DNA of 64,000 nt from Onchocerca volvulus (GCA_000499405.2 HG738140.1:12613560-12677559), one strand, 5' to 3'; positions 51,011 to 64,000 are shown, counted from the stretch's first letter. Notes: generated from the letters alone by a model not told the origin. A program made the numbers and translations.

Positions 51011-52408
51011 GTAATTGATATATGGTTTTGTAATTAATTCTTTGTCCTTATTAAAACATCATAATAAAATAATCTAGTACATTGATTTCTTTTAAGATTG
51101 TCAAAATCAATATACTTCCGAAATTTTCTAGTAAATCAAATAAATCAACAAGGCAGTTTATATGATAATTTAAAAAAAGAGTAAATTATCGATAACCAAA
51201 TATCGCAGAGTGAGAAAATCGTAAAAAGTTAGGATCTGAATCTTTTTAAAGAACATTTATATCACTGTTTACGACTATCACCATGAAACGCTGCAGTAAT
51301 ATGACGAAAAGTCATGACTGTTAACGGTTCCATTTAAAACGTCATTGGCTGTTAATTTTTCTGGTAATCTTATCGATTTCTGATTTTGTTTCTAGCTCCG
51401 GCTATGCTACAGTTTTCTACGCTGTTTCTCATTTTGTCGTTTACTTTTATAATTTTCAGTTCGTTGAAAAAATTATAATTATATATGTAAAATTCTGCCA
51501 TCTTTCCCACTAATGATTTCACTCTCAAAAATTCATTAACAAATGTTTAATGTTTTCAATAGAAACTGACACAGTGGATAGGATTCTCATAAATCATTTC
51601 ATGCCTTTCCCATTTCGCAAATTTAGCAAGGAATCTCACTTTGCACAATTTCCATGCTAACCGGTTAAAAACCAAATAACGTAAACCAAACTTATTCTTG
51701 TAATGATATGAAGTATCTCGGGAAGTCGCACAATTATTGTGTTATTAATCACTTTGTTTAATTCACGAACCGGTTAGAATTCATGGAGTTCGGAATGTTT
51801 GGCTTTAATCGGATAACACGGCAATTTCTTAGTAACTTGCTTTAAACAAATATTCTATCCTGCCTTTAATTCACAAACCAATGAAGTCAGTAAAAAGGAC
51901 AAATTGATTTCAAAACTTCAGCCATCAGTTATTCTCAAATCATTAATGTTGCATATTATATCCTTTCTTCTAACTGTCTCCTTTCTCTTCCAGCTACAGC
52001 CTTCACCGACCCATCAGTGAGAAGATTTGATAAAATTGGGTCGACAGACAGATGACTGCACCGGTTATTTGACAAATAGTGTTGCAAAGCGGAACGGTAA
52101 AAGGAAGCTCAATGAAATATTTCTATGATCCTTTTTAGAAAAGAGAAAAGGGCAAAACATGTCGCGAAGTACGAAATATGAGTAAAATTTATTTTTGATC
52201 TGCAAAGAAATTTATGTCAAACAGCCTTTTTAAAATTAACTGTCATCCTAATAACGCAATTCCTTTCACAGTCCTTACTCGATCAATATGACTATGTTCG
52301 GAAACTCATGCAGATTAATTTCCGAGCTGTTCTTAATAACATCATCCGCATGAAACTTTTATTTTAGAAGTGAACTGATTTTGCAAATGAAGAACAGTAT
52401 ATATTCCA
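51011..52408. other. Intergenic stretch
   Basis: Somewhat richer in GC than average around 51380-51420 and 51980-52100. No coding or RNA gene is supported. Confidence 0.4.
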
Positions 52409-52414
52409 TTTATT
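52409..52414 (-). terminator. Polyadenylation signal of the METTL2-type gene
   Basis: TTTATT on the plus strand reads AATAAA on the minus strand, 13 to 18 bases after the stop codon at 52427. A very short 3' UTR is predicted. Confidence 0.5.
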
Positions 52415-52426
52415 ATACAAATGAAG

Positions 52427-54054
52427 TCATAACGAAGCATTTTTCACATATTTACATTGCACCCACATGCGGTACATTTTCATTCGTTTGGCTCTATTTA
52501 CTATTAATCGCCGATCTAAAACATTAGTTTCTCTTTTTAAACCAACTTCAGTAAATAATCTATCCAGTTCATTTTGACTGAAAAAATAAACCAGAGTCCC
52601 ATCACCACGACGATAAAAATTCTCATCTATTAAGCGATTTTTCTTGAACCTCAATTGTGTCATATCGAATTGTGCGTAATCTTTCAACAGTAATATACCA
52701 CCTGGTTTCAATAACCTGAATCATTTCAAATTACGATGTTTCATCGTTGGTCAAAAATAGCACTACAAAAAGTCGCTTCCACCATAAATAATGTAAATAA
52801 CTTTAAAGACTTTTGCATATCTATATCTGAATATGCAATTAAATGTATCACATAAAATATGATAATTAGGTTTGGTCAGGCGAATTTTGTTTTTTTCATG
52901 ATGAGGAAATACAAACTGACAGAAATTTCGAACATATGATTCTTTAAATTCCAAATAATAACGTTACATAGACGGGAATAAATGTTAATTCCGCTTAAAG
53001 CAATGCAAAAGTAGAAAATAACAAGACAACCCTGGAAAATCCCAGCTCACCTGACTAAGTTGTTAACTGCCTGCTGTTGCTTTTCTGGTGGAAGTGCCGA
53101 GAGTACATAAATACAAAGAACTATATCGAGGGATTCTACAGGCACAACCTCCGTTATTTGTCCCGTAATATCCCATACAAATGGTTTACATCTGTCAGAC
53201 CACTGTACAATGTTTTGCTTTAGAATATCCACAGCCTCCTGTGAATAATCGCAAGCGTAAACAAACATTTTTCCAGACTGTTCAGACATTTGCAGTAACG
53301 GTATTGTGGCATTGCCGACACCACATCCAACGTCCAGAATATGAAGTGGATGATCTGATTCCTGAACAACAAACAACAACTATATTCCGTGGATTAACTG
53401 AAGGATAACTATTTTCTTATCCTCTCCTCAATAGTAAGAAACTTATTCTAACACACTATGAACTTAACTAACGCAAAAAAATATAGCTGGAAATATGAGA
53501 TTATTTTTTATAACTGTTTATTAGCTCTTTTTTATAACATGTAATTTTAATGACATGGTCTATTTCAACAAAGAAGCAATCATTTAAAACGTTATTTCAA
53601 GTACATATATTCTTTTTTTTTTTAAATTTCATGTACGTTTCACAACATATTCCTTTTCACGATAATAACTAGTTAAATCATAAAATTATTTAGTTTCAAT
53701 TACTATTTTCAGTTGAACACCACCAAACTATGCTGTAACTAATATAAATCTGAAATATTAACTTACTCGACACTTAACATTCAATTCTGGAAATTCGGTT
53801 AATAACCAATTTCGATCCATAAAAAACTTGCCCCTATGTATTCGATAGAATGTATTCCATTGTTCAGCAGGATTTTGTAGCAAATATTCAGCTTCCTCAC
53901 ATGCAACAGGTGATTCTTTCTGGATATCTATCCGGTTACGCGCTTCTTCCTTTTGCTCCAATTTCCATTCCACATTATCCCATGCATTATGTTTGAATAC
54001 TTCCGATTCATCATTCAGATAACGTGTCCCGAATTGTTTCCTTTGTTCTGTCAT
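52427..54054 (-). CDS. METTL2: METTL2/ABP140-type tRNA 3-methylcytidine methyltransferase, complete
   Basis: This family uses S-adenosylmethionine to make m3C32 in the anticodon loop of certain tRNAs. Exons 53767-54054, 53051-53361 and 52427-52715 total 888 nt (295 residues); junctions are in phase (GT/AG). The N-terminal block has [29 protein letters not shown] and [12 protein letters not shown], the family signature. Exon 2 gives the SAM motif [14 protein letters not shown] (about 104-117) and the acidic loop [11 protein letters not shown] (about 131-141), then [17 protein letters not shown]. Exon 3 holds [42 protein letters not shown] and [11 protein letters not shown]. It is shorter than human METTL2 because the linker between N-terminal block and motif I is short. 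The ATG follows an AG acceptor by about 16 bases, as expected for a trans-spliced mRNA. Confidence 0.95.
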
Positions 54055-54070
54055 TCAGAAAGTACTTGAC

Positions 54071-54076
54071 CTGAAA
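54071..54076 (-). promoter_or_regulatory. Probable spliced-leader acceptor of the METTL2-type gene
   Basis: CTGAAA on the plus strand reads TTTCAG on the minus strand, about 16 bases before the ATG at 54054. TATATTTCAG is the nematode acceptor consensus, and no donor upstream would make it a cis-intron in frame. Confidence 0.5.
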
Positions 54077-55190
54077 TATACAACCTAGCTACAAAACCTC
54101 TACTCACACGTCACCCCAAAAAAAAAATCTAGAGATTCTAGAATTCATCATAATCCCAAGCGTTGTGTCACAATAAGAATTCAAAGAAATAATGAAAATT
54201 TGAATCCCAGACGCAACAAATTCCTGATCACATAAAATAATCACTCATCTCCGTTTGGAATAATCATCATCAGTCTCGGGAATTGTTATTTTCTTCCTAT
54301 GAATTTCAATAGTCCGAGAAAGGTCAGAATATTTTAATTAAATCAAAAAAATCCGTTACATATTGATTTAATACTAAAAATCCCAATGCTTATCGATAAA
54401 TTAACTATTTGATGGTTATTATATCAGCATTCGTTTTGTTCTTCCTACAAACAAGAGAAACGTAATTGAAATTAGAATACTAGAGCTAAAATTTAAAGCA
54501 AACATTATTATCGAAATTATAAAAGAAGGGAAAAGTCACGAAGAACAATATTGCGTGATTCTTCAATTTATGTATAGTTGACTTATATGTGGCAAATTTA
54601 TTGTCATTTTTCGAATTCTTATTAATGTAGCAATCAATAATACTTATATTAAAATAAGATTGATAAATATATTATTTCCTTAACTTGAATATATACTTAA
54701 GATAGAAAGAATATATTTAATTAGTTAACCGAATCAAAAAAAGATCTCAAACTGATTGATGATTCGGAAAAGCATGTTAAATACAGTGCACATCAATTAT
54801 ATAGACATATGTTTTGAAGAATTATAAATGAAAGATTGAGGCTTTTTTTCTTCTTTTTTTTCCTTCTCAATTTTGGCACTTTTTCCTTTTCAATTCAAAT
54901 TTTTCGTCAAACTATTCGCTGTTTTTTACAGGATAAATTACTATATTTTAGTTGTAATCGCAATGTTTAGCAATATTTATTTATTGAATGCTTTTGATCA
55001 TTGAGAACTTTCAAAATTTCCAATTTCATTTTCATTTTTGATTTCTTTTAAACTTCAATTTTACTGTTTGTAAAACATAAAACTACCACACTATTGATTG
55101 TCTGAAAAAAAAATTGTGATCTTTTATGATGAAATTCCTGGCATAAATATGAAAGGAATGCCATTATAAAAGATAACAAAGGCAATACGA

Positions 55191-55223
55191 GTTAAATGTA
55201 ATATTGTAAACATTACATTTAAC
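55191..55223. repeat. Perfect hairpin, 12-bp arms
   Basis: GTTAAATGTAAT and ATTACATTTAAC flank a 9-base loop. Confidence 0.6.
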
Positions 55224-57544
55224 TTTTATTATCATTTTGTTGCATAATTTTTGCAATGATATTGCTAACATTTTAATCACTATGATAAGAAGTATTTCAA
55301 ATCGAAAGTGATAAAGGAAAAATAATGAGTAGATGATAATTAAGGTATGGGATTAAAAACTTGCAAGCTGAACGGATAATAGATTCTTTTAGATGGTTAT
55401 CTCTTCATATTACTGGAATATCTTTTAGGTCATTTGCTTTATTACATATATTGATCTTCTACATTAGCCATTTTAATTCATATGTTGATCCTAATTTGAA
55501 TTATTTCAGAACAATGGATACCAGGCTCATTTTAGATATTTAGGTAGATCGCAGATAAAGTTTTCTGCGAAAAAAAAAAAGCATTTTTTATGACTACTTG
55601 AAATATTTTCTATTATTTCCCATGATTAATTAAATATTTGGAAAAATCAACAAACGTTTCATTCAAATCGTTCAACCTTGCATGAACCACAAATGCATAA
55701 CCTCATTTTGTTTGTTTTTTTGTTTTTTTGATAATTATGATTTGTCGGTTACTTTTTTTTCTTTCAATTTAAGGATTAATTAAATAAATAGTATTGGAAA
55801 TGGTATTAAATTGGTAAATAAAAACGTTCGAGAATATGAACTGATCATTTATGCTTTTACTTTCCTATATCCTGTATTTATCTATTCTTTAAGAACTAAT
55901 TTCTGGATTAATTAAATACCTTAGAATTTATGCTTTTTGATTACTTTTTTCGCTCACAACAAGACACTTATCTTATTAATTCTTGATCAGTTTATCTGAT
56001 AAACACGAAAGAAATAATTGGGTAATCAAGTTAATTGAATTTGCACTCAATTACCTAGTAGCATTAATTACATGCTCCATATAGCAAAACCAAAAATATC
56101 CAGTCATTCTTCACAATTTCTAAGTTATTCCGATCATTTAGCAAATAATAAATATATATGTATAATTTTCCGAAAAATTTTAATTTTATTCTTGCCCATG
56201 CTGTTCATTTCGATTTTTTCAGTGTATTGGCTAAGCTGTTTATGAAAACAATAAATTTGATATTTACTAAAATGAAATAATTAGTGGAATTGAAGTTAAA
56301 AAAATTTCCTAATTAGCTGAAAATAATGCTTCCATAAGTTTTAATTAATTAAGTAATTCACAATAGGTTTAGTATTATTCTGTTGCATTAATAAATCAGA
56401 ACGAAATTTCATGTCGATAAATGACAAGGATATTATCGATTGAAAATATGTCACATTGTTTATTATTTTTTTCATCCGTAATTATTACTATAGGAATGTT
56501 AATCATGAATCATCTATTAAACTTACATAATTTCAAAAAGGTATTTGTCTTTTTTTTTTTTTGGTGTTATTTTATTTTATTTCTTTTTTATTTTATATCT
56601 CGTTCGAATGATCAATGCATCATTTACACTAAAAATACTAAATAAAATATATCATTGATTATGTTGACTTTCCTGCTTATTTTTAATGGAATTTAACTTT
56701 TTTAGTCTTAAAATTAATGAAAAATATCGAAATTTTTTTAAATATCTTTTTTCTTTTCATTCTTTAATTTTCAATCATCTGCTCTTTACAATCTTGGCAC
56801 AATATTCTTTAGAAAAATGATCTATCATAATCCTTCTTGTGCTTTTGCAGATTATTTTCAACTTATCAATAAAATCTTGAATTCTAGTACTATTTCACAT
56901 CCTAAACTATGCTCAGTTTTTTCATCTAAACCACAAGTATCGCTTTAAATCCATTCATCTTATTTTGAAATAAAAATTAACTCTTCGTTAAATTTGAAAT
57001 TTCTAAGTAAAAAATCAGAATTTTGTTGAAAATTTTCATGAATTTTTGACTGGCTGCTTCGATTTATTAATTTGTAAATGAGTAAAAATATTAGGTTGTT
57101 TCAAGTGTTGCTTATTGGCTCATTCTCAGTGCGTCATGCATTAATCCAAATTTCAAAATTTGTTATTAAATTATTTTGTCATTTTCATTTTTGGGAAAAG
57201 ATGAAAATGATAGAATAATTTGATAGCCGTAATTTCATACTACATCGTGTCAAAAAATGCATGAAGAGATTACAGATATAAAAAAGTGGTTGAAACGAAT
57301 CGCCAGGAAGTTTTCTGTCGTAAAATTGAAAGTTTTAAAAATTTATCGTGAGTTTTGATCATTGTTGAAAGAAAATTATCTCACTGACTTAGATGATAAA
57401 TGAAAGGAGCACTTTAAAGCTTTTGGTTTTTGAGCTTCGGAAATGTAACCTTTAACCCAAATACAAAAGTCTTGTTAGTTTTATGGTTATATTCTTCAGC
57501 ATAATCATTTGGTAATTAAAGAAACCATTCTGATAATAACTTCT

Positions 57545-57597
57545 TCTTTATAAATTAATTTAATTACAATTCTTTATAAATTAATTTAATTACAAAT
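57545..57597. repeat. Tandem duplication of a 26-bp unit
   Basis: Two consecutive copies of CTTTATAAATTAATTTAATTACAA. Confidence 0.85.
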
Positions 57598-58902
57598 CAA
57601 TTTTTTATTACTTTTGTCGTTTCAGACTTAATCATTATTATCCCTAATTACCTTTTTGTTATTATTGCTATCGCAGTCATTACTATGTCGATTATTTTTT
57701 CTTGTTAGCATTGTTTTTATCATTATTGCTATCACTTACACTATATCATTAATTTCTATTATTATTACCTTTTACGATGTCACGAAAGAATTTGAAATAA
57801 AGTATTATAATCTATTAAATCTATTAAAATGTTAAAATTTATTGCAGAATTAAAAATTTAAAAAGTATTTTTCAGTGAAAACAAAAAGAAAGTGTAAAAG
57901 TAAACAGAGGAAAATGAAGAAAAGAATAATAATATTATAAATGCTATCAACATACTTATGAACCAAAACCTACTTTTTAGTATTAAATTTTAAATGGTGG
58001 CTCGAGAGTAATCAATTGTAATTTGCTTCACATTAATTATCATTATTATTATCATTTCAAGTTTTAGTTATCACTTTTATCAATGCCATCACATTACTAC
58101 TATCGCTATAATTGTAATGTCAAATATTTCATCATAATTTTTACCAATTTTTTTATTTCGAAAAAAAAAAAAAAGAAAGAAGAGATTTTTCTATGGCATG
58201 CATAATTTATTGTCTGAAAATTGTAGCAAGATTGATGTATTCTCTGAATTTAGCTAATTCTAAGGCTGCAAAAATATCAAGCCTAATGAGCAATGTCTTT
58301 TTTTTTTTTTTTCGAACATTTATTATGCTGCTGCTGCAGCTGCAGCTGTAGTATCAGAGGAGGAGAAAGCGCTCCTTGCATTCAAAAATTAGCTTTTTTT
58401 CTTTAACAAATTCATTTAGGATCGGATGATGACGATTGTCTCTCTTTAAAATACTTTTAATCCACTAAATGTGTGCTTTATCGTTTTACAACGGAAATTT
58501 TCGGCCAAATCTTTCGTTCCTCTTTCACTTCCTTCACATTTCTCTTTCCCATTGTCTCAAATTTGAATTTTCTAATTTCATTTCCAAGTAATGTCAAAGA
58601 ATCTTCAATTCAAAACGGTCAAAAGTTGAACATTTTTCTTTACTTATCTTTTTTTTTTTTGCATATGCAAATTCTTTCTTGTTGTTTCATTGAATTATAA
58701 TATGCGAAAATTCGTTTTTACATTCCAATTTACATTTTCAAATTTAAATATATACGAATTTCCGGGGAATTATTTTGGTGGCGAGTGATAAGTAATAGCG
58801 GATGTGTGAGAATTGGATATTTCATTCAGTTGTCATTTTTTTAGAAGAGGATATTAAGCAAACATTAATAGATAAAGAAATGGGTCAGAGATGGACTTAT
58901 GC

Positions 58903-59062
58903 AGGGGACTGTATATTGGACATCATGGTGTTATGGTAGTTACTGTATATTCAGTCGTCGTGTATTACGGTAGTTGGAGGGAACTTATATTCAGACATCG
59001 TGGTATTATGGTAATTGAGGGATTGTATATTAGACATCAAGGTTTTATGATAGTGATTGCGT
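58903..59062. repeat. Diverged tandem array, ~41-bp unit, about four copies
   Basis: Units follow ACTGTATATTGGACATCATGGTGTTATGGTAGTT with differences. Copies begin near 58908, 58945, 58983 and 59025. Confidence 0.75.
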
Positions 59063-61880
59063 GAGTGCGTCTATCCACATGTATAGTTGATGTAAAAATG
59101 TCTATAAATGTGCTATATTTGTCTGTTTGAATCGTCTATGTGGCGTTTTTTCAAAAAAATTTAATCACTTGCAGCAAGCAAATCAACATGTATCCTCCAA
59201 TTTATTATTATGGCTAGTTTAGGAATAGATGAAGAATGAGAGATGAAGTAAAGGGACGAAAGAAGATGAGAAACTGGATAGAAAGAGAATGAAAAATTGG
59301 ACGGAAAGAGAATGAGAGGATGGAAAGGAATGGGTGTTTAAGCTTAACTTCAAAATCTTCCTCAAAACTATCGATTTAGAAAACAAAACCAATTTCTTTT
59401 GTGGTAATTTTTTTCATTTTGTCTGCTTAATTACACAATAGAAATCACACCTAATTATACGATAAGCATTTAATAGACAATAAGCCAGTAATCAATAAAT
59501 GGAATTAACAAGAAGTATGCATAAAACATAATCTCCTTTCTCATTTTAAGATTCGAAGTATTCATTTGGAAAATTATCTCTTTGTACAAGACAGATGTGA
59601 ACGTGACTTATTTTACGTGACTTTTGACGTGACATAACATCTTAAAATATTATTTCCGTTCTTATTAATTACAATGGAGTTGAAATTTTATTGCACGCTA
59701 ACTACAAGCTGAATAGAACTTTAATGTTTTATATAATTCGATAAAAAATTGTATGCATTCATGTTTAGATTTTTTTTCGTTTTTATCTAATTTTTATAAT
59801 TTATGCATTTCCGATTTCTTTCACTTACAAATGAAATTGACAACTTAGATCTTGAATTGGATCGTACGTGGATGATAAGTAGTTGGAGTTTACATGAATT
59901 CAATCAGAATTTTTAAACTTATAAATAGTAAAATGAAGTTTAACATTCAATACTTACAGGGATAGTATTTAAATTCGTATTTGAACTACATACTGGCACT
60001 GTTTACTTATCAAGTTTTTGACTATTTACGTTTTTTTCTACTTATTTCTTTGCCATTTCATATTTGTTAATAAAATAGTATTTACTTTTATTATAACTAA
60101 TATAGCAAATATTCTTGTGTTTTCTCTTTTTTTTTCTTTTGAAATATGTAAAAAAATAAAAGTAGATGAAGGAAATTTCAGTTTACAATATTAAGGACTT
60201 TGAATGTTGAAAAAAATTTTCAAATTTGATGAAATTTAAGATATCTTGACGGATATGATTTTAAAAATCAATAAACGGAAGTGATTCTCATTGTGATTGC
60301 TTCATTTTTTCCATGTTTCTGTACTAACTTCAATTAATAATAATTTTTTCGTGTTGCGAGAATGTACGACTCGCCAGGCGCGACTCAAAGTTGTTTCGAA
60401 GAGAAATTTCCCTGCATTATCATCTTTGAGATATTTTTAACAAAGAATGATAAAAAATAGATAAAAAGAAAAGAATGAAAGAAGTGAAGATAATAAAGAA
60501 AGGAATTACATGTTGTTTCCTATATATTCAACATACTTTTCATCAGGAACAATCCTAAAATAAAACTCTAAGGGTTAGCCTTATTCATTCATCCACTCTA
60601 ATTGAGCAATGTTCGGATATCAAATCATTTCTTATCATTTATTACTTATTTCTTTATTGATTTAATTGGGATTAAAAAGCGAAACAGATCAATAGTAATA
60701 ATAATGATGATGAAGATTAACTATGATAGTTGAATCGAATTGTTGTCAATATTTTCTAAAGTTAAGCAAATTTTCAAGTGCGCTTCGAAAATAATTATGG
60801 TAAATGATAATGATATCAATAGTGATAATGGTGATAATGATTGTAGTGATGGTAATAGCTGTATTAAGTAACAGTAACAACGGGCAATTCAATGATGATT
60901 ATTATATACTATGTTTTTTTATAGTTTGTACAGAAAACATCATATTAAAATATTTCGTTCTTTGCCATTATCATTTCTTATGAAAAATTCCATCATTATC
61001 AATAAGCTTGTACTCATGTGTGAACTTGTATAAATATGTACAATATTTCCTGCTTTAAGAGTTAGTAAAAATAATTAATTAATTATATTCATATCAATGG
61101 AATTATCATATGATACTTTCTATTTTATTTTTTTTTCCAAAGTCATTTTTTGAAACAGAACTTTAAAAATCTTTGGAAGCATCACAATTCTTCAGGCATA
61201 TCATATTCATATATTTTTGAAAAAAATCCATTTACTTAAATTTTAATAGAATTTGAGGAATAATTTTATTTGATTCATTTCTATTCACCGATCAAATTGT
61301 ACGGTAGTGTGAAATTTTTTCTAAAAATTGATAGTTTGATGTAGTTGAAAACAAAGGAATTGTTTTCTAAAATATTTATTGATCTCATGACTTTCATGCG
61401 AGAGGAGAATTTGATATTCAGTTGTCAAATTCTTCTGTCAATACGAAATAAATGTAATGAATTCCAAAAATAAAAAGTCAAGGAAATAGAAAAAAACAAG
61501 AAATAATCATGTTATGCTTCTTAAACATTTTAAAACAGCTCACTTTATCATATATAATTTAAAAGCTTCAACAATTATATCTTGGAATTTGCGTTTAATA
61601 TGAACTGTATTTATTTAAATATTTTAAAAATGTCATGTTTTAGCATGACTGTATGTTTGACATTCATCTGTTAGACGGATCAAAGTTACGCTATTTTTTT
61701 AACGTAATAGCCATTTTACTATCAATTAATTAGATTTTGTATTATTTTTATTTTCATTTTTTATTTTCAATATTTGCTAATTCATTACTATAGCTTATTT
61801 ACGTTATTATTATTACAAATAAACGCTGCCGATTGAGTGAAATAATGCCGAACTAAACAATGCTGATAACTATGTCTGAT
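59063..61880. other. Upstream intergenic region of the elongase gene
   Basis: No coding gene is supported. A TGATAA cluster at 60805-60837 is noted among the findings. Confidence 0.4.
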
Positions 61881-61892
61881 TATTCTTAATCA
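61881..61892 (+). promoter_or_regulatory. Probable spliced-leader acceptor of the elongase gene
   Basis: TATTCTTAATCAG ends six bases before the ATG at 61899. A pyrimidine-rich AG this close to a start codon fits nematode trans-splicing. Confidence 0.45.
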
Positions 61893-61898
61893 GAAGGT

Positions 61899-63907
61899 AT
61901 GGCAAAGCAACAAATCTATTCGGATTTTAATTATTTGGAATTTGAAGTGTGGCAAGGACCAGTTTTACAAGTTTTGTATGCACCATATAATTATACGCGA
62001 AATTACGATTTGGAAATGAAGTACTGGAATCCCGAAACGATACAACTATTCTTTTACAAGGTTTGTAATGATTCTTATCTTTTTTCATCCCTTGTTTGAA
62101 TAAAAAGAAATCATTTAGTATATTTTTGAGATATTCCTTTTATGAAGAATCATATTTCATCACGATACAATACAGATTTGAATTTCGGATTTTCAACTTT
62201 CAATGTCTTTTTTTTCCTTCAGCCCGAAATAAAGTTTTGAAAATTTTCTGTCTTTTTCTTTTAAATTTAATCTTTTCTATGATTCAACTTTATTATTTTA
62301 ATTCGCAAATGAGAAGTGAATTATTTCATATATGTACACATGTATATATAAGTGACACATTCATTTTTCTTCTTTTTAAGAATTCCGTTGTGTTTCGAAT
62401 GTCTTTGCAAATTGCTTTGAGCTTTCTTTGATTATATTTATTAAGAAATCTTCAAATTTCTCAATAAAAGATTGATTCTTTACATTTCTACTAAACTTCA
62501 TCGTAATATCTTACCTTTTGAGTTTGGAAAAGATGAATTTTATTTATTTTGGAATTCAAAATTATTCCTTTTTGTCATTTCAGCAAATTTAATTGCTTAG
62601 CTATTACACAGAATGTTATAAATATTGACTCTCTTTAATGTCATTGATATTAATATAAATTAATTTAGCAAGAAAAAGGAAAAATAATTAAATAACACAA
62701 GATATAAGTTTCACCGTTACCTTCCACTTTCCAGTAAAAACATGTAGGAATGAATATTTGAAGATCTCATCATATAATATTTAATCATATAATATCAACA
62801 TGAGGTTTCATGAATTCCGTATTTGATGAGAATTCAGACTTCCACCAATTTCGTATTTTTATGCGTCAAAAATTCAACAGATGTCTTGAAAAAGAAGACT
62901 AACAAACAAGACAGAAAAAAAGAAGTTATATTGGAGTGTGAAATAACGAAAATATAACATTTCAAACCATACTATTTTTCATTTGAAACACATTGAAGTT
63001 CTATTTTTTCTTTTCAAAGTTCAGAAGTATTCCAAAAAGACTTTGTTTAGAACTTTGAAAAGTGAGACGAAGATTAATTTCTAATAGAAGCGAGGAAAAT
63101 CGGAAAAGGTTTCATTAAAAAATAAGAAATCTAGACTGACAGTTGAAAATCTAGTTTGTTATTTCGGCCCAAAATTCTTATGAGGAAGCAATATAATTCA
63201 TAATATGTATTATATGATTTGTTTCAAAACGAAAAAAAAGAATTAAATATGGAAAATAAGAATTATTACATTTCTCTTCGATTTCTATGATACTTCTTTT
63301 ATCTTTCTGATTTGCAACTGATTAGATAGATAGAAATTAAGAATATTTTGTTATGCAAACGATTTTGATTTTTGGGAATCAAAAAAAAAAGGAAAGTTCT
63401 CTACTGGATTTGACTACTCAAGTCCACGATGTTCTCTTTAATTAAGAATGTTTTCTACGTTATCAGGAAAAAATTCTTTTTTCTTTTTGATCAAAAAAAA
63501 AAAAAAATGGAAAAAAGATGAAGTTTTGAGTTCAAACTAAAGAAAAAAATGGAGTTGGAAAGAAGGAGCGCATTAAAACTCTGCAAATAATCTCTCTCAT
63601 TTCTTACCTAAATTTGCTTTTAATTTCGAATTACAACATGCTTTGCCAAAATATTAATTTATGGAAAAAATCTTCCCTTGCTTATTTTTCAATTTTTTTT
63701 TCACTTTTCACAAGTTAAGCTGATTTAGTTTAATTTATATTCAAAATTACAGCATTGGAGTACATCGGTATATATAGCCCTCATTTACATATGTTTAATC
63801 CATGCTTTGCAACGTTACCAACGAACTCGAAAAGATTGGAATCTTCGATTACTCTTATGTTTATGGAATGCAGCTCTTTCAATATTTAGTTTTATCGCAA
63901 CAATCAG
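61899..63907 (+). CDS. ELO-family very-long-chain fatty-acid elongase, 5' part
   Basis: ELO proteins are multi-pass ER enzymes that condense malonyl-CoA with acyl-CoA, the first step in extending fatty acids. Exon 61899-62060 (54 codons) and exon 63753-63907 (51 codons plus 2 nt) join in phase across a 1.69-kb intron (AAG|GTTTGT and TTACAG|CATTGG). The N-terminal part ends WNPETIQLFFYK. Exon 2 encodes HWSTSVYIALIYICLIHALQ as the first membrane helix, a basic cytoplasmic stretch (RYQRTRKDWNLR), and LLLCLWNAALSIFSFIATIR as the second helix. The order K/H-W...SVY...R..R..(x)LR..L..WN..L..FS..(x)T.R is that of the ELO family start. The catalytic HxxHH box and later helices lie beyond the right edge. 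Which elo paralogue it is cannot be told. Confidence 0.88.
62061..63752 (+). other. Intron 1 of the elongase gene
   Basis: AT-rich with A/T runs. Open frames inside it (such as 62096-62431) are chance frames rich in Phe and Leu. Confidence 0.75.
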
Positions 63908-64000
63908 GTGAAGAAAGAAGAAATTTCCCATTTTAATTCTAATAAGTAATTGTTTCTGTAAAGGGAATTTTTGCTTTTTCATCATGAATTCATTTGATCT
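63908..64000 (+). other. Start of elongase intron 2
   Basis: Begins GTGAAGAAAG after ATC AG. The next exon lies outside the window. Confidence 0.7.

Larger units (their letters stand above)
54077..58900. other. AT-rich intergenic stretch
   Basis: No gene is supported. It contains a perfect 12-bp-arm hairpin at 55191-55223 (GTTAAATGTAAT / ATTACATTTAAC), a 26-bp tandem duplication at 57545-57597, and a GCTGCTGCTGCAGCTGCAGCTG tract at about 58329. Confidence 0.45.

Noticed and set aside
53181..53408. Plus-strand 75-codon frame
   Set aside because: Shadow of exon 2 of the METTL2-type gene.
57090..57125. TATTAGGTTGTTTCAAGTGTTG, resembling a mariner terminal repeat
   Set aside because: No matching inverted terminus downstream and no convincing transposase blocks between; an isolated match is not enough.
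58329..58395. GCTGCTGCTGCAGCTGCAGCTG followed by an open Ala/Glu frame
   Set aside because: Only about 25 codons, no start, and upstream is a T run; could be an exon end but nothing supports it.
1..64000. CRISPR arrays, bacterial operons or phage genes
   Set aside because: None present; repeats are tandem or inverted without spacer structure, and the only bacterial similarity is the decayed putA fragment.

Overview
The window is about 64 kb of AT-rich (roughly 70-75% A+T) invertebrate nuclear DNA. It has short exons, small introns that start GT and end TTTCAG or similar, long homopolymer runs, and AG acceptors just before two start codons that look like nematode spliced-leader acceptors. A CUT-1-type cuticlin points to a nematode. 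A decayed piece of a bacterial, Wolbachia-type putA gene points to a filarial nematode in particular. The species cannot be told from the sequence alone.

Five real genes are supported. (1) A Patched-family receptor lies on the minus strand at the left edge: 12 clear exons and a 13th probable one, running off the left end, with the N-terminal start exon not found. (2) A five-exon, 390-residue CUT-1-type cuticlin lies on the plus strand at 44.6-47.0 kb, complete, with a TATA box upstream. (3) A tRNA-Ser(GCT) lies at 50.9 kb. (4) A complete three-exon METTL2-type tRNA m3C methyltransferase lies on the minus strand at 52.4-54.1 kb. (5) The first two exons of an ELO-family fatty-acid elongase lie on the plus strand at 61.9-63.9 kb, running off the right end.

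The rest is accessory or non-coding. From 5.4 to 29.5 kb I find no convincing gene. That stretch does carry a large inverted repeat (0.5-0.6 kb arms around 1.9 kb), a 78-bp-arm near-perfect hairpin, a four-copy 132-bp tandem array, a diverged ~56-bp array, a microsatellite and a 20-bp palindrome with a CRE core. From 29.6 to 30.1 kb lies the putA fragment with stops and frameshifts. From 33.6 to 39.3 kb lie pieces of at least two Helitron copies in opposite orientations, with a 158-base assembly gap and a 3' terminus with a doubled hairpin module. The flanks of the cuticlin, methyltransferase and elongase genes are AT-rich intergenic DNA with small hairpins and short tandem repeats.

The genes do not form a pathway. 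They are independent housekeeping, developmental and cuticle loci typical of a nematode chromosome arm. The most notable content is the bacterial transfer, the Helitron scraps and the large inverted repeats.
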